Part shown: positions 27,654-36,377 of the stretch, in pieces
Position numbering within the stretch: position 1 is the first letter of the stretch
Layout: every line of letters begins with the position of its first letter
DNA from: SZAS-103 sp038216155
GTDB taxonomy: Bacteria; Pseudomonadota; Gammaproteobacteria; Xanthomonadales; Xanthomonadaceae
DNA: 62,983 nucleotides
Assembly: GCA_038216155.1 (NCBI GenBank)
Contig: JBBQQH010000011.1
Span: forward strand, 1 to 62,983
Direction: 5' to 3'
Notes under the pieces: model-generated
What the model was told of the DNA's origin: nothing
The model's database searches: none
The model's input: the letters and a program-made list of their open reading frames with translations, nothing else
Translations under genes and position numbers: made by a program

Positions 27654-27734
27654 CGCGGCCATTGCGCCGAACCCGAACGTGCACATCAACAAGCCAAGCA
27701 GCGCTATGCACGCAGTACGACGAAACTTAGTCAT
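27315..27734 (-). CDS. DUF5329 secreted protein
   Basis: 139 residues with a signal peptide (IALLGLLMCTFGFGAMAA). The mature part LTEPQKIQMLIHDVDVMKD, FIRNGSAHDGEAAADHLRLK, GSRVKTAEDFITYCASKSS and GKPYTIRF matches the small periplasmic DUF5329 family, whose function is not known. ATG 27734 is set by the signal peptide. The run-on tail of the pirin frame overlaps this gene on the opposite strand. The good family match here argues that this strand is the coding one. Confidence 0.8.
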   Translation of the reverse strand: MTKFRRTACIALLGLLMCTFGFGAMAASLTEPQKIQMLIHDVDVMKDAQFIRNGSAHDGEAAADHLRLKLRHAGSRVKTAEDFITYCASKSSFSGKPYTIRFADGHEVDAAQFFHTKLAAMEHSASAIRPIPATPAPAH

Positions 27735-27879
27735 TTCAGAACTCCAAAACGTGGCTGAGGCGACAATGCTGCATACACATGGCTGAATCGGCACGGAAGC
27801 AAGGCGATTATCGTGTATTGGATGTAAACGCGAGGGCACGAGTGTCGTGCGCCCGCTACCCATCCGAACGTGCCATTTG

Positions 27880-28281
27880 CTACTTTTTCGAATCCATTGC
27901 GTCCTGCGCGGTTTCGGCTGCTTCGTCCTTCGGTGTTTCGTGCGTGGACGACAGCACCTTGCCGGTTCCCGCGTCGACCGTGATTTCCTGGATGCCGCTC
28001 ACGTTCTTCATGCGGACGTCGAACGACCAGATCAGGCAGCCTTCTTCGGCCTCAAGTTCTGCGTCTACAATTCTTGCGCCGGACTTGCCTGCCAGCGAAG
28101 CAAGTTCGGCTCGCTCGGCGGTCTTCTTCGAGATTTCTGCCTGCTTGGCTAGTGCCGATTCGGAAGCGTGGCTTGCGGGATGAATTGAACAAGCCGGCGT
28201 CGATTTCGCTGCGTTCGCTGCATTCGCTGCGGCGCACAGGCCAAGTGCAGCGACAATGGCAATAATTGGTAGTGTCTTCGT
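27880..28281 (-). CDS. Secreted PepSY domain protein with apparent ACG start
   Basis: A 133-residue reading frame not bounded by any ATG, GTG or TTG. It starts in register with a signal peptide (TKTLPIIAIVAALGLCAAA) followed by a PepSY domain: SALAKQAEISKKTAERAELA, GKSGARIVDAELEAEEGCLI and IQEITVDAGTGKVLSS. AGGA lies six nt upstream of the codon ACG at 28281, the normal spacing for a start, while the nearby out-of-frame ATG is only about one nt from it. So the ancestral start was probably ATG, now ACG. The first in-frame Met is residue 91. The gene may be weakly expressed or dead. Upstream neighbour selO is divergent. Confidence 0.72.
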   Translation of the reverse strand, partial: TKTLPIIAIVAALGLCAAANAANAAKSTPACSIHPASHASESALAKQAEISKKTAERAELASLAGKSGARIVDAELEAEEGCLIWSFDVRMKNVSGIQEITVDAGTGKVLSSTHETPKDEAAETAQDAMDSKK

Positions 28282-28452
28282 GGCATTTCCTTGGGATCGG
28301 AAGGGGAAGTACTGTTGACATCGTCACGACCCGCGTTTTCAAGGCAGTGCGGCAACCTATAGGCAAGCCTATGCATTCGTGCGTTAAGAAATTATGCAAG
28401 ATGACTTCGACCTGCATTGCGCTGCACACCTTCGTCAGCCGTGGCTGAGCCG

Positions 28453-30009
28453 ATGAAACCTCTTCGATTCGACAATGCATTTGTGCGTGAATTGCCCGGC
28501 GATGCGGAGTCGGGAGCGCGACTGCGGCAGGTGCATGGCGCGTTGTACTCGCTGGTGTCGCCCACTCCGGTGACGGCGCCCAGGTTACTGGCGTATTCGC
28601 GCGAAGTGGCCAACGAGTTGGGGCTCGATCACGAGGCTGTGCAATCGCAGGAATTCGCCCAGGTGTTCGCGGGAAACGCGTTGCTGCCGGGAATGCAGTC
28701 TTTCGCAGCGAATTATGGCGGACACCAGTTCGGCAACTGGGCCGGGCAACTCGGCGATGGCCGCGCGATCACTCTGGGCGAGACGATTGGTGTCGATGGG
28801 CGGCGGCATGAATTGCAACTCAAGGGCGCCGGCCCGACGCCGTACTCGCGCACTGCCGATGGGCGCGCGGTATTGCGATCATCGATTCGCGAATTCCTGT
28901 GCAGCGAGGCGATGCATCATCTGGGCGTGCCGACCACGCGTGCCCTCAGTTTGATCGCGACCGGAGAAACCGTTGTCCGCGACATGTTCTACGACGGCCA
29001 CCCGAAACCCGAAGCGGGCGCGATCGTGTGTCGCGTAGCGCCTTCATTCATTCGCTTCGGCAACTTCGAGTTGCCTGCGTCGCATAACGAATCCGCGCTC
29101 CTGCAACAGCTTGTGGACTTCACCATCGCGAGGGATTTTCCGGAAGTTGCAGGTACGACCGAGCAGCGGCATGCCGACTGGTTCGCCCAGGTATGCGAAC
29201 GCACCGCGCGGATGGTGGCGGAGTGGATGCGTGTCGGGTTCGTGCATGGAGTAATGAACACCGACAACATGTCGATCCTCGGCCTGACGATCGACTACGG
29301 CCCGTATGGCTGGATCGACAACTACGATCCGGACTGGACGCCCAACACGACCGATCGCGAGCATCGTCGTTACCGATTTGGCCAGCAGTCCCAAGTTGCT
29401 TATTGGAATCTGACCAGGCTGGCCAGCGCGCTGGCGCTGGTGCTCGATCACGATGCTTTGCGCGAAGGTTTGCAACGCTACGCGGGAGTATTCGCACAAA
29501 GTGAGCGCGACACCATTGCGCGCAAGCTGGGGCTCGCCGAATGCCGCGAGAGCGATCTTGCGTTGATGCAATCGTTGCATGGATTGATGGCCGCAGCCGA
29601 AGTCGACATGACGTTGTTCTTTCGCGCGCTGGTCAATGTCGACCCGGCGGCGCCGACGCTGGATGCCCTGCACGATGCGTTCTACGATCAAGCACGCTTC
29701 AGTTCCCTGGGGCCGGACTTTCTTGACTGGCTGCGTCGCTATGCGGCGAGACTGCAGGACGATCCACTGGATGCAGACGCGCGCAGTGAAAAGATGCGCG
29801 CAGCCAATCCGAAATACGTATTGCGCAATTATCTGGCGCAACAGGCGATCGACTTCGCCGAGAAAGGAGACGCGTCGGAAATTCTCAATCTGCTTGAGCT
29901 ATTGCGTCGCCCGTACGACGACCAACCTGAGAATGCGCACTACGCTGCGCGTCGACCCGACTGGGCACGTAATCGTGCAGGTTGTTCGATGCTTTCGTGC
30001 AGCTCGTAA
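28453..30009 (+). CDS. selO: Protein adenylyltransferase SelO (YdiU)
   Basis: A pseudokinase-fold enzyme that transfers AMP from ATP to Ser, Thr or Tyr of target proteins, linked to redox responses. Motifs are YGGHQFGNWAGQLGDGRA, HELQLKGAGPTPYSR, RSSIREFLCSEAMHHLG, the active site HGVMNTDNMSI and IDYGPYGWIDNYDP, and the C-terminal CSMLSCSS. The last part matches the end where eukaryotic SelO carries selenocysteine. Length of 518 residues is normal. ATG 28453 is chosen over 28417 as it begins the conserved MKPLRFDNAFVRELPGD. Confidence 0.96.
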   Translation: MKPLRFDNAFVRELPGDAESGARLRQVHGALYSLVSPTPVTAPRLLAYSREVANELGLDHEAVQSQEFAQVFAGNALLPGMQSFAANYGGHQFGNWAGQLGDGRAITLGETIGVDGRRHELQLKGAGPTPYSRTADGRAVLRSSIREFLCSEAMHHLGVPTTRALSLIATGETVVRDMFYDGHPKPEAGAIVCRVAPSFIRFGNFELPASHNESALLQQLVDFTIARDFPEVAGTTEQRHADWFAQVCERTARMVAEWMRVGFVHGVMNTDNMSILGLTIDYGPYGWIDNYDPDWTPNTTDREHRRYRFGQQSQVAYWNLTRLASALALVLDHDALREGLQRYAGVFAQSERDTIARKLGLAECRESDLALMQSLHGLMAAAEVDMTLFFRALVNVDPAAPTLDALHDAFYDQARFSSLGPDFLDWLRRYAARLQDDPLDADARSEKMRAANPKYVLRNYLAQQAIDFAEKGDASEILNLLELLRRPYDDQPENAHYAARRPDWARNRAGCSMLSCSS

Positions 30010-30058
30010 GTGCGGTGCCGGCGTGATTTTGCCGCGGTGGCGAGAGTACCATTCGTCC

Positions 30059-30637
30059 ATGCCAACCATCGATCCGCGTGTTGACGCCTACATCGTCAAG
30101 TCCGCTGCGTTTGCATAACCGGTGCTCGCCCATCTGCGCGACGTGATTCACAGTGCTTGTCCAGAGGTTGAGGAAACGATCAAATGGGGCATGCCCAGCT
30201 TCCTGTATCAGGGCGGCATTCTGTGTGGGATCGCCGCGTTCAAGCAGCACTGCTCGTTTTGGTTCTGGAAGGCACGCGCCGCAGTCCCAGCGTCGGCCGA
30301 GGACGCTGATGGGATGGGTCAGTTTGGACGCATCACCAAGGTCGCCGATCTGCACTCGAAGAAGGCGCTTGCCGATCACGTCCGCGCCGCGATGGAGAGC
30401 AAGCGCGACTCTGCGAAAGCACCAGCGCGGGCACTAAAAGCCGACGCAAAGCCAGCCAAGCCGCGTCCGCCGCCGGCCACACCCGATGACCTGTTGGTGG
30501 CGCTCAAGCGCAACGCTACCGCGCGCAAGACCGTCGAGGCATTCAGCCCAAGTTGCAAACGGGAATACGTCGAATGGATCACCGAAGCCAAACGCAGCGA
30601 TACCCGTGAGCGCCGCATTGCGCAAGCAGTCAAATAG
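30059..30637 (+). pseudogene. DUF1801/YdeI-like protein interrupted by one TAA codon
   Basis: The reading frame starts at ATG 30059 (MPTIDPRVDAYIVKSAAFA), meets TAA at 30116-30118, and continues in the same frame with PVLAHLRDVIHSACPEVEE and TIKWGMPSFLY. Family members run through this point with Gln (AFAQPVL), so a single C-to-T change of CAA is the likely lesion. The rest is intact: DUF1801 domain, an Ala/Pro-rich linker and a C-terminal YdeI-type region (FSPSCKREYVEWITEAKR). A GTG six nt after the stop (30122) could allow restart. Possibly still functional as a shortened protein. Confidence 0.8.
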
Positions 30638-30726
30638 ATCGGCGAAGGCAAACAACGCAATTGGAAGTATCAAAACTGCTGACTAGCGTCGATGCATACG
30701 CGGGATGCATTCGAGCAAGGGACAGG

Positions 30727-31496
30727 ATGTTCATGACCAGCTTGCATCCAACGAACAGTCAGCCATTAGCTTCCGCAGACGGCCACCACGCAGGCATCCG
30801 CATTGGATGCGCCGGCTGGTCGATTCGTTCGAATCAGTCGACACTGTTCGGCGAAGGCGGTAGCCAGCTTGCACGCTACGCCACGTGTTTTGATTGCGTG
30901 GAAATCAACTCCTCGTTCTATCGCTCGCACCAACGCAAGACCTACGCGCGTTGGGCTGCGGAAGTGCCGGACGATTTTCGCTTCAGCGTGAAATTGCCGA
31001 AGTCGATCACGCACCAAGCGCGGCTTCGCGACGCAGATGCGCGTGCTGATTCAGTTGCCGCCGAGCCTTACATTCGATATCGATCTTGCCGCAGTGTTTC
31101 TTTCCTCGATGCGATCGCACTTTCGATGCGCGCTGGCACTGGAGCCACGCCGCCCGAGTTGGTTTGTGCCTGCCGTTGAGTGGCTAGGGCGCGACTAGCC
31201 GTCGCACGCGTCGCCGCCGACCCGCCGCGTTTTGCCGGCGCTGCCACCAGCGGCGGGGCGGCGCCTGGCGCTATTGGCGCTGGCATGGTTCGCCCCGAAT
31301 CTACTGGAGCGCCTACGACGACGGGGTGTTGGGCGAACTGGCAGACGTGCTGTGCGTCACCGCCAACGCGGGCCAGCAGGCCTGGTGCATTCTGGACAAT
31401 ACGGCGATGGGTCATGCGACAAAGGATGCATTGCGTCTGCGGCAACTGTTCGTGGATCGGGGACAATCGCCAGCGCCGAGTTGGCGCATACGATGA
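30727..31496 (+). pseudogene. DUF72 protein, broken by several frameshifts
   Basis: Recognisable DUF72 blocks lie in successive different frames: IRIGCAGWSI, VEINSSFYRSHQRKTYARWA and DFRFSVKLPKSITHQ (30727 to about 31035); then LIQLPPSLTFD and EPRRPSWFVPAVEWLG (31037 to about 31195, ending at TAG); then VARVAADPPRFAG (about 31198-31245); and finally WRYWRWHGSPRIYWSAYDDG and AWCILDNTAMGHATKDALRL, ending at TGA 31494-31496. About 20-25 residues are missing between the first two blocks. At least three frame changes make it a clear pseudogene. Confidence 0.88.
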
Positions 31497-31528
31497 CGAA
31501 TGAACTCAGCACATAGTATCTTTGCTGC

Positions 31529-34045
31529 ATGAGTCGGCGCATCGAGGCGCTGCAACTGATCGGGGATTTACCATTGAATCGACGTCTATCTGGGCTGGCC
31601 ATAGGCCTGCTGGTGTTACTGCTGCCTGCCGCGCGTGCTTCGATCCGTGAGGTCGATCCCGGCGAGGTGCGTGCACTGGGTGCGGATGAGGGTTATCTGG
31701 TGGTGGACGTCGACAGTTCGGATTACATCGGTGTGCTGCGCATTTCCAAGCAAGGCAGCTTGACCGGTGGCGAGAACATCAAGGACCTGCAGGCCGGGCA
31801 AACACGCAAGCTGTTCGTGGTCACCGCAGGAGCTTATCGCTGGAACGACATCCACTACCTGCTCGGCAACATGCATTACCAGTTCGATCTCAAGAATGAC
31901 GAACAATTTCATTTTCAGGTGAAGCCAGGAATCATAAATTACCCGGGCGATCTGAATTATCGACCCATTGGCACCGAGCGCGCCACGACGTCGATATTGA
32001 ATCGCGGCCTGGAAGCCATGGACTGGCTGCAGGCCACGCACCCTGTGGTGTGGACGTCTACCCCGTTTCTGTACACGGGTCCTGTGCCCGATCCGTTTCC
32101 AGATTTCTATCGCGCGCAGCGGCTCCTGCGTCCGGATCGCACCACAGCGGAGCTGGAGAAAACGCTGCCGCCTCCCGCGGTGGGTAAATTGCCCATCGCG
32201 ATCGACGATCTGTGGCGCGAGACGCGGATTGAATCCGTGAGCCTGAATCCTCGGGGCAATCTGGTAGCGGAGGCAATTCACGACGCAGGTTCGTATCAAG
32301 TGGACCTGATTGATCCCAAGGCACGCACATCCATCCGCCTGTTGAACTTCGGCAATCCGGTGGCAGAGCTGACTTGGGTCGGCGAGCGTGTGCTGGCGAT
32401 TACGCTGGGCGGTACTGCCGAATCTACGGTTTATATCGTCCACATCGGAGTTGATGGCAAGCCGCCGATAGGCTATCGAATTCCACGCAGTGGACGGCTT
32501 GTCGATCCTCTGCAGGATGATCCGGAGCATGTGCTGTTTGGAATCCTTGACAGCAAGGGTTCCGAGCAAGTCAACAGGATCGACATTTCCAGCGCAGAGA
32601 AATTCGATCACCACCAGTTTCGCTTCGAGGATCGACTCAATCACGGTCTTGCCGATGTTGCGGCCTGGTTAACCGATGCGCACGGGCAACTGCGCGCTGC
32701 GGTAGCCAAGCAAGGCAGCGAGTTCATGCTGTTTCACGGAACAGACGGCCACTATCAATCGGTGTTGACGTTCAATAAGGACAACGAATTCACGCCGATG
32801 GGTATGTCAGCCGATGGAAGTCTGCTCTATGGACTTAGCGACAAGGGCAGGGGACAGAAAGAGTTGGTGGTGTTCGATCCGACTTCAAAATCGATCACGA
32901 AGACTCTGTTCAGCAAGCCTGGCGTGGACATCAGCGCGCCAGTGTTCGATGCACAACGCAATCCTATCGGCGTTGCGTATTACGTCGAGGGTAAGCGCGT
33001 GGTCGACTACTTCGACCAGGACAATCGCGTCATTGATCAGCGCATTGCCAAGGCGTTTCCCGGGATGAGCGCGCAGATCATCGACCGCGATGCCACAGGC
33101 AAGCAATTTCTGCTCGCGGTGGCCGGCAGCAACCAACCGGGGCAGTTGTATTACCTGGACCTCGCCCATGCGACTGCTTCATTGCTGGATGAGGATGCGC
33201 CTTGGCTGACTGACAAGCCGCTGGCACCTTCCCAAACCTTGCACGTCAACGGCCCAGATGGCCTGCCGATCGAGGCGTATCTGACCCTACCGGTGCATGT
33301 CAGCGGCAAGGTGCCATTGATCGTCTACACGCACGGCGGTCCGATTGGCGTACGCGACAGGCTCGGATTCGATCCGGCCGTGCAATTGTTCGCCTCGCTT
33401 GGTTTCGGCGTGCTGCAGGTCAATTATCGCGGGTCAAGCGGCTACGGCCGCACATTCCGCGACGCTGGTCGCCGTCATTATGGAAGCCTGATCGAGGACG
33501 ACATCGACGCTGCCACGCGCGAGGCCTTGGGCAAGTTTCCGCTGGACGCGACACGGGTGTGCGCAGTCGGCGCCAGCTACGGCGGCTACTCCGCGCTGGT
33601 ACAAAGCATTCGCTGGCCGCAGCGTTTTCGTTGCGTAGTCTCGATTTCCGGAGTCACCGACCAAATGTTGATGTTCAGCGCCAGCGATGTCGGGCGGACC
33701 GCTGCCAGTCGAAAGGAGTTTGCCGAACTGATCGGCGATCCACAGACTGACGGCGAAACCATGAAAGTGTATTCGCCGATCTATCGGTACAAGGAAATTA
33801 AGGTTCCGGTGATGCTCGCGCACGGTCTGCAGGATCGCCGCGTGGACTACGAAAATACCAGCCGCATGGTGCGCATGCTAAACCTCGCCGGCAAAACACC
33901 GGTGGCAATCACGTTCAAGGATGAAGGACATGGCGGCTTTGACAACGCCAATGCGGTGAAGCTGTGGACCGGCGTGGCCGGATTCCTGCGCGCGAATCTG
34001 GACGCCGCTCCGCCCGTTCCGCCCACGCCGACGGCAAACCACTAG
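31529..34045 (+). CDS. Secreted S9 family peptidase with extra N-terminal domain
   Basis: 838 residues. A signal-anchor or signal peptide (LSGLAIGLLVLLLPAARA) is followed by a domain of about 160 residues rich in strands (YLVVDVDSSDYIGVLRIS, then FHFQVKPGIINYPGDLNYR), then a beta-propeller and the C-terminal prolyl-oligopeptidase hydrolase. The triad is Ser683 in GASYGGYS, Asp769 in HGLQDRRVD and His801 in EGHGGF. This fits dipeptidyl- or acylaminoacyl-peptidases cutting oligopeptides in the periplasm. The N-terminal domain is not part of the standard S9 architecture. It starts 32 nt after the DUF72 remnant. Confidence 0.9.
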   Translation: MSRRIEALQLIGDLPLNRRLSGLAIGLLVLLLPAARASIREVDPGEVRALGADEGYLVVDVDSSDYIGVLRISKQGSLTGGENIKDLQAGQTRKLFVVTAGAYRWNDIHYLLGNMHYQFDLKNDEQFHFQVKPGIINYPGDLNYRPIGTERATTSILNRGLEAMDWLQATHPVVWTSTPFLYTGPVPDPFPDFYRAQRLLRPDRTTAELEKTLPPPAVGKLPIAIDDLWRETRIESVSLNPRGNLVAEAIHDAGSYQVDLIDPKARTSIRLLNFGNPVAELTWVGERVLAITLGGTAESTVYIVHIGVDGKPPIGYRIPRSGRLVDPLQDDPEHVLFGILDSKGSEQVNRIDISSAEKFDHHQFRFEDRLNHGLADVAAWLTDAHGQLRAAVAKQGSEFMLFHGTDGHYQSVLTFNKDNEFTPMGMSADGSLLYGLSDKGRGQKELVVFDPTSKSITKTLFSKPGVDISAPVFDAQRNPIGVAYYVEGKRVVDYFDQDNRVIDQRIAKAFPGMSAQIIDRDATGKQFLLAVAGSNQPGQLYYLDLAHATASLLDEDAPWLTDKPLAPSQTLHVNGPDGLPIEAYLTLPVHVSGKVPLIVYTHGGPIGVRDRLGFDPAVQLFASLGFGVLQVNYRGSSGYGRTFRDAGRRHYGSLIEDDIDAATREALGKFPLDATRVCAVGASYGGYSALVQSIRWPQRFRCVVSISGVTDQMLMFSASDVGRTAASRKEFAELIGDPQTDGETMKVYSPIYRYKEIKVPVMLAHGLQDRRVDYENTSRMVRMLNLAGKTPVAITFKDEGHGGFDNANAVKLWTGVAGFLRANLDAAPPVPPTPTANH

Positions 34046-34113
34046 CGCTACTCGACGGTGCGATAACGCGGCTTGCTGCACGATAGGCACTTCGCACCAA
34101 TTTGGAAATCGAC

Positions 34114-34803
34114 ATGATCACCGTCCACCATCTCGAGAATTCCCGTTCGCAGCGCATGCTGTGGCTGCTGGAGGAACTGGGCGTGCCGTATCGCGTGCAG
34201 CGCTATCTGCGTGATCGCAAGACCATGCTGGCGCCGCCCGAGTTGCTCGCGGTGCATCCGCTGGGCAAGTCGCCGGTGATCACCGACGATACCTTGCCCG
34301 AGGGGGAGCAAACGATTGCCGAATCCGGTGCGATCGTGGAATACCTGATGGCACGCTATGGGCATGATAGCGGGCTGAAACCGGCAGACGGCAGCCTCGA
34401 ACAGCGCCGCTACACCTACTGGCTGCACTATGCGGAAGGCTCGGCGATGCCGCCTCTGCTGCTGAGCCTGGTGTTCTCGCGCATGCGCAGTGCGCCGATG
34501 CCGTTTTTCGTCAAACCCATCGCGCGCCTGATAGCCGACAAGGCGATGGATGGATTCATCACGCCGCAACTGAAAACGCACTTCGATTTCATGGAAGCGG
34601 AACTCGCCAGACGTGACTGGTTTGCCGGCGATGCGTTCACCGCCGCCGACATCCAGATGAGTTTTCCGATCGAGGCCGGCAAGGCACGCGGGATGGTCGG
34701 TCAGAATCGTCCGCATCTCGACAAATTCCTGCAGCGCATCCACGCGCGTGCGGCTTATCAGACGGCGCTGGAACAAGGCGGACCGTACGATCTGTTGTCC
34801 TGA
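34114..34803 (+). CDS. Glutathione S-transferase family protein
   Basis: 229 residues with a thioredoxin-like N-terminal domain (MITVHHLENSRSQRMLWLLE, then HPLGKSPVITDD and TIAESGAIVEYLM, the glutathione-binding SNAIL-type motif) and an all-helical C-terminal domain (AGDAFTAADIQMSF, the N-capping motif). The active-site Ser is probably in ENSRSQR. ATG 34114 with GGAAA upstream is chosen over TTG 34102. Detoxification or disulfide chemistry is likely; the substrate is not known. Confidence 0.88.
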   Translation: MITVHHLENSRSQRMLWLLEELGVPYRVQRYLRDRKTMLAPPELLAVHPLGKSPVITDDTLPEGEQTIAESGAIVEYLMARYGHDSGLKPADGSLEQRRYTYWLHYAEGSAMPPLLLSLVFSRMRSAPMPFFVKPIARLIADKAMDGFITPQLKTHFDFMEAELARRDWFAGDAFTAADIQMSFPIEAGKARGMVGQNRPHLDKFLQRIHARAAYQTALEQGGPYDLLS

Positions 34804-34866
34804 AAAGGGAAAGCGTCCGGTTCTGCTGCGCGCGCTTTCTAACCAATTTCTTGTTGCAGGAAGCGC

Positions 34867-35481
34867 ATGTCAGTCAACCTGATCCTGATCGTAATCACTT
34901 GCCTGATATCGTTTGCCGCTTTCGGCAATCCGCGTCTGTTGAACGCGCTGATCCTGTGGCCGCCGGCTGTGCAACAACAAAAGCAGTGGTACCGGCTGAT
35001 CAGCTACGGTTTCGTGCATGCCAACATGCAGCACCTGTTGTTCAACATGATCACCCTGTATTTCTTTGGGCGCTTCATCGAACCGGTAATCAGCAACCGC
35101 ATCGGCGCAGCGGGGTACGTGCTGTTTTATCTTGGCGGCGTGCTGGCCTCGATCCTGCCCAGTTACGGACAGCACCGCGACGACCCGGAGTACCGCAGCC
35201 TGGGCGCCTCGGGCGCAGTCTCGGCGGTGTTGTTTGCCTGCATCCTGTTCCAGCCGTGGATGATGATTTATTTCTTCTTTGCCATTCCGATTCCGGCGAT
35301 CGTATATGCAGTGCTGTATGTCGGCTACACCATCTGGGCCGAGCGCCGCGGCACCGATCGCGTCAACCACAGTGCACATTTGTGGGGCGCGGCTTACGGC
35401 GTCGCGTTCGTGCTGGTACTGCGACCAGAGGTGTTGCGACTGTTCCTTGATCGGCTGACGCATCCGTCTTTCCTGGGCTGA
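34867..35481 (+). CDS. Rhomboid intramembrane serine protease
   Basis: 204 residues, six membrane helices. The catalytic dyad is Ser in SLGASGAVSAVLFA and His in RVNHSAHLWGAAYG. The fold signatures HANMQHLLFNMITLYFFG and a loop with GRFIEP are present. It cleaves transmembrane segments of other membrane proteins. ATG 34867 has AGGA about 7 nt upstream. Ends 8 nt before the convergent lipoprotein hydrolase. Confidence 0.92.
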   Translation: MSVNLILIVITCLISFAAFGNPRLLNALILWPPAVQQQKQWYRLISYGFVHANMQHLLFNMITLYFFGRFIEPVISNRIGAAGYVLFYLGGVLASILPSYGQHRDDPEYRSLGASGAVSAVLFACILFQPWMMIYFFFAIPIPAIVYAVLYVGYTIWAERRGTDRVNHSAHLWGAAYGVAFVLVLRPEVLRLFLDRLTHPSFLG

Positions 35482-35488
35482 CAGCGCA

Positions 35489-36307
35489 TCATTTCTGCTG
35501 CGCGCGAATGCGCTGGAACATCTCGATCGCCAGCAAATTCCAGGTTGTCCACGCATGCCGGCCAGGTCGCATGAATACGTGATCTGCGGACAACAACGGC
35601 GTGAACGCCGGCATCGCATAGCGCAACTTGTCGTGCTCACCGAATCCCAGCCAGACGCGTTGTGCGGGATCGGATTTGTCAATCCAGCCTTGCAACCAGC
35701 GCCACGTTTCGTGCTGGAAATTGTTGTTGTCCACCAGCGCCGGTACCGGACCCGGCTGCCACGGCGCTAGTCCGCCAGCGATGTCGATTTCTTTCAGCAG
35801 GGGCTTCTCGCCCAAATACGGAGCCCACAACACAAGTCCGGTCAGTTCGCCCGGATAGTGTTGTTCGTACAACAGCGTGCCCATACCGCCGAGCGAGGCG
35901 CCCGACATCCAGATCTGCGTGTAACCCTGGCGCCGTGCCGGCTCGACGACTTCGTCGTGCAGCCGCTTCCACACTGCGCCTTGCATGTAGTAGCCCAGAG
36001 CGGTGCCGGTCAGCATCACGTCCGCATCCGGCCATGCCTTCTGGATTGCCTTGGCGATGCCGACGTGATCGAGATTGGCGACCGAGTCGCCGCGACCGGG
36101 CAGCACGATCACCAGCAGCTTGTGTGGAATTTCTTGCCTCAAGCCAGCGTCGCTTGCGTCAGCCTGCGGGGCAGGGATCAGCCGCGTCGGAATCGGCTGT
36201 CGCACATCGCCCATGTTGGCGCATCCGGCGAGCAGCAGGCAGAGTACGGCGAGGATCGAGCCTAAACGAGTGGTACTGCGGCGAACAACATATTCGCTCG
36301 ATGGCAT
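35489..36307 (-). CDS. Lipoprotein alpha/beta hydrolase
   Basis: 272 residues with a lipobox (LAVLCLLLAGC, Cys at about residue 29). The hydrolase shows the oxyanion region VIVLPGRGDSVANLD, nucleophile MSGASLGGMGTLLYE, acid in GFGEHDKLRYA and catalytic His in RPGRHAWTTW. It is membrane-anchored in the periplasm and probably an esterase or lipase. The next upstream gene on the same strand starts 71 nt away. Substrate unknown. Confidence 0.85.
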   Translation of the reverse strand: MPSSEYVVRRSTTRLGSILAVLCLLLAGCANMGDVRQPIPTRLIPAPQADASDAGLRQEIPHKLLVIVLPGRGDSVANLDHVGIAKAIQKAWPDADVMLTGTALGYYMQGAVWKRLHDEVVEPARRQGYTQIWMSGASLGGMGTLLYEQHYPGELTGLVLWAPYLGEKPLLKEIDIAGGLAPWQPGPVPALVDNNNFQHETWRWLQGWIDKSDPAQRVWLGFGEHDKLRYAMPAFTPLLSADHVFMRPGRHAWTTWNLLAIEMFQRIRAQQK

Positions 36308-36377
36308 GGCTGGCTCTCCGATTAAATCAACATTGAATCCGGCTGCTGGTCAAGACCGCGCGAAGATTGCATCCCGC

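Noticed and set aside
28052..28480. A 142-codon minus-strand frame with ATG near the PepSY gene
   Set aside because: Same strand as the PepSY gene but a different frame; no family match, while the overlapping ACG-started frame encodes a full signal peptide and PepSY domain.
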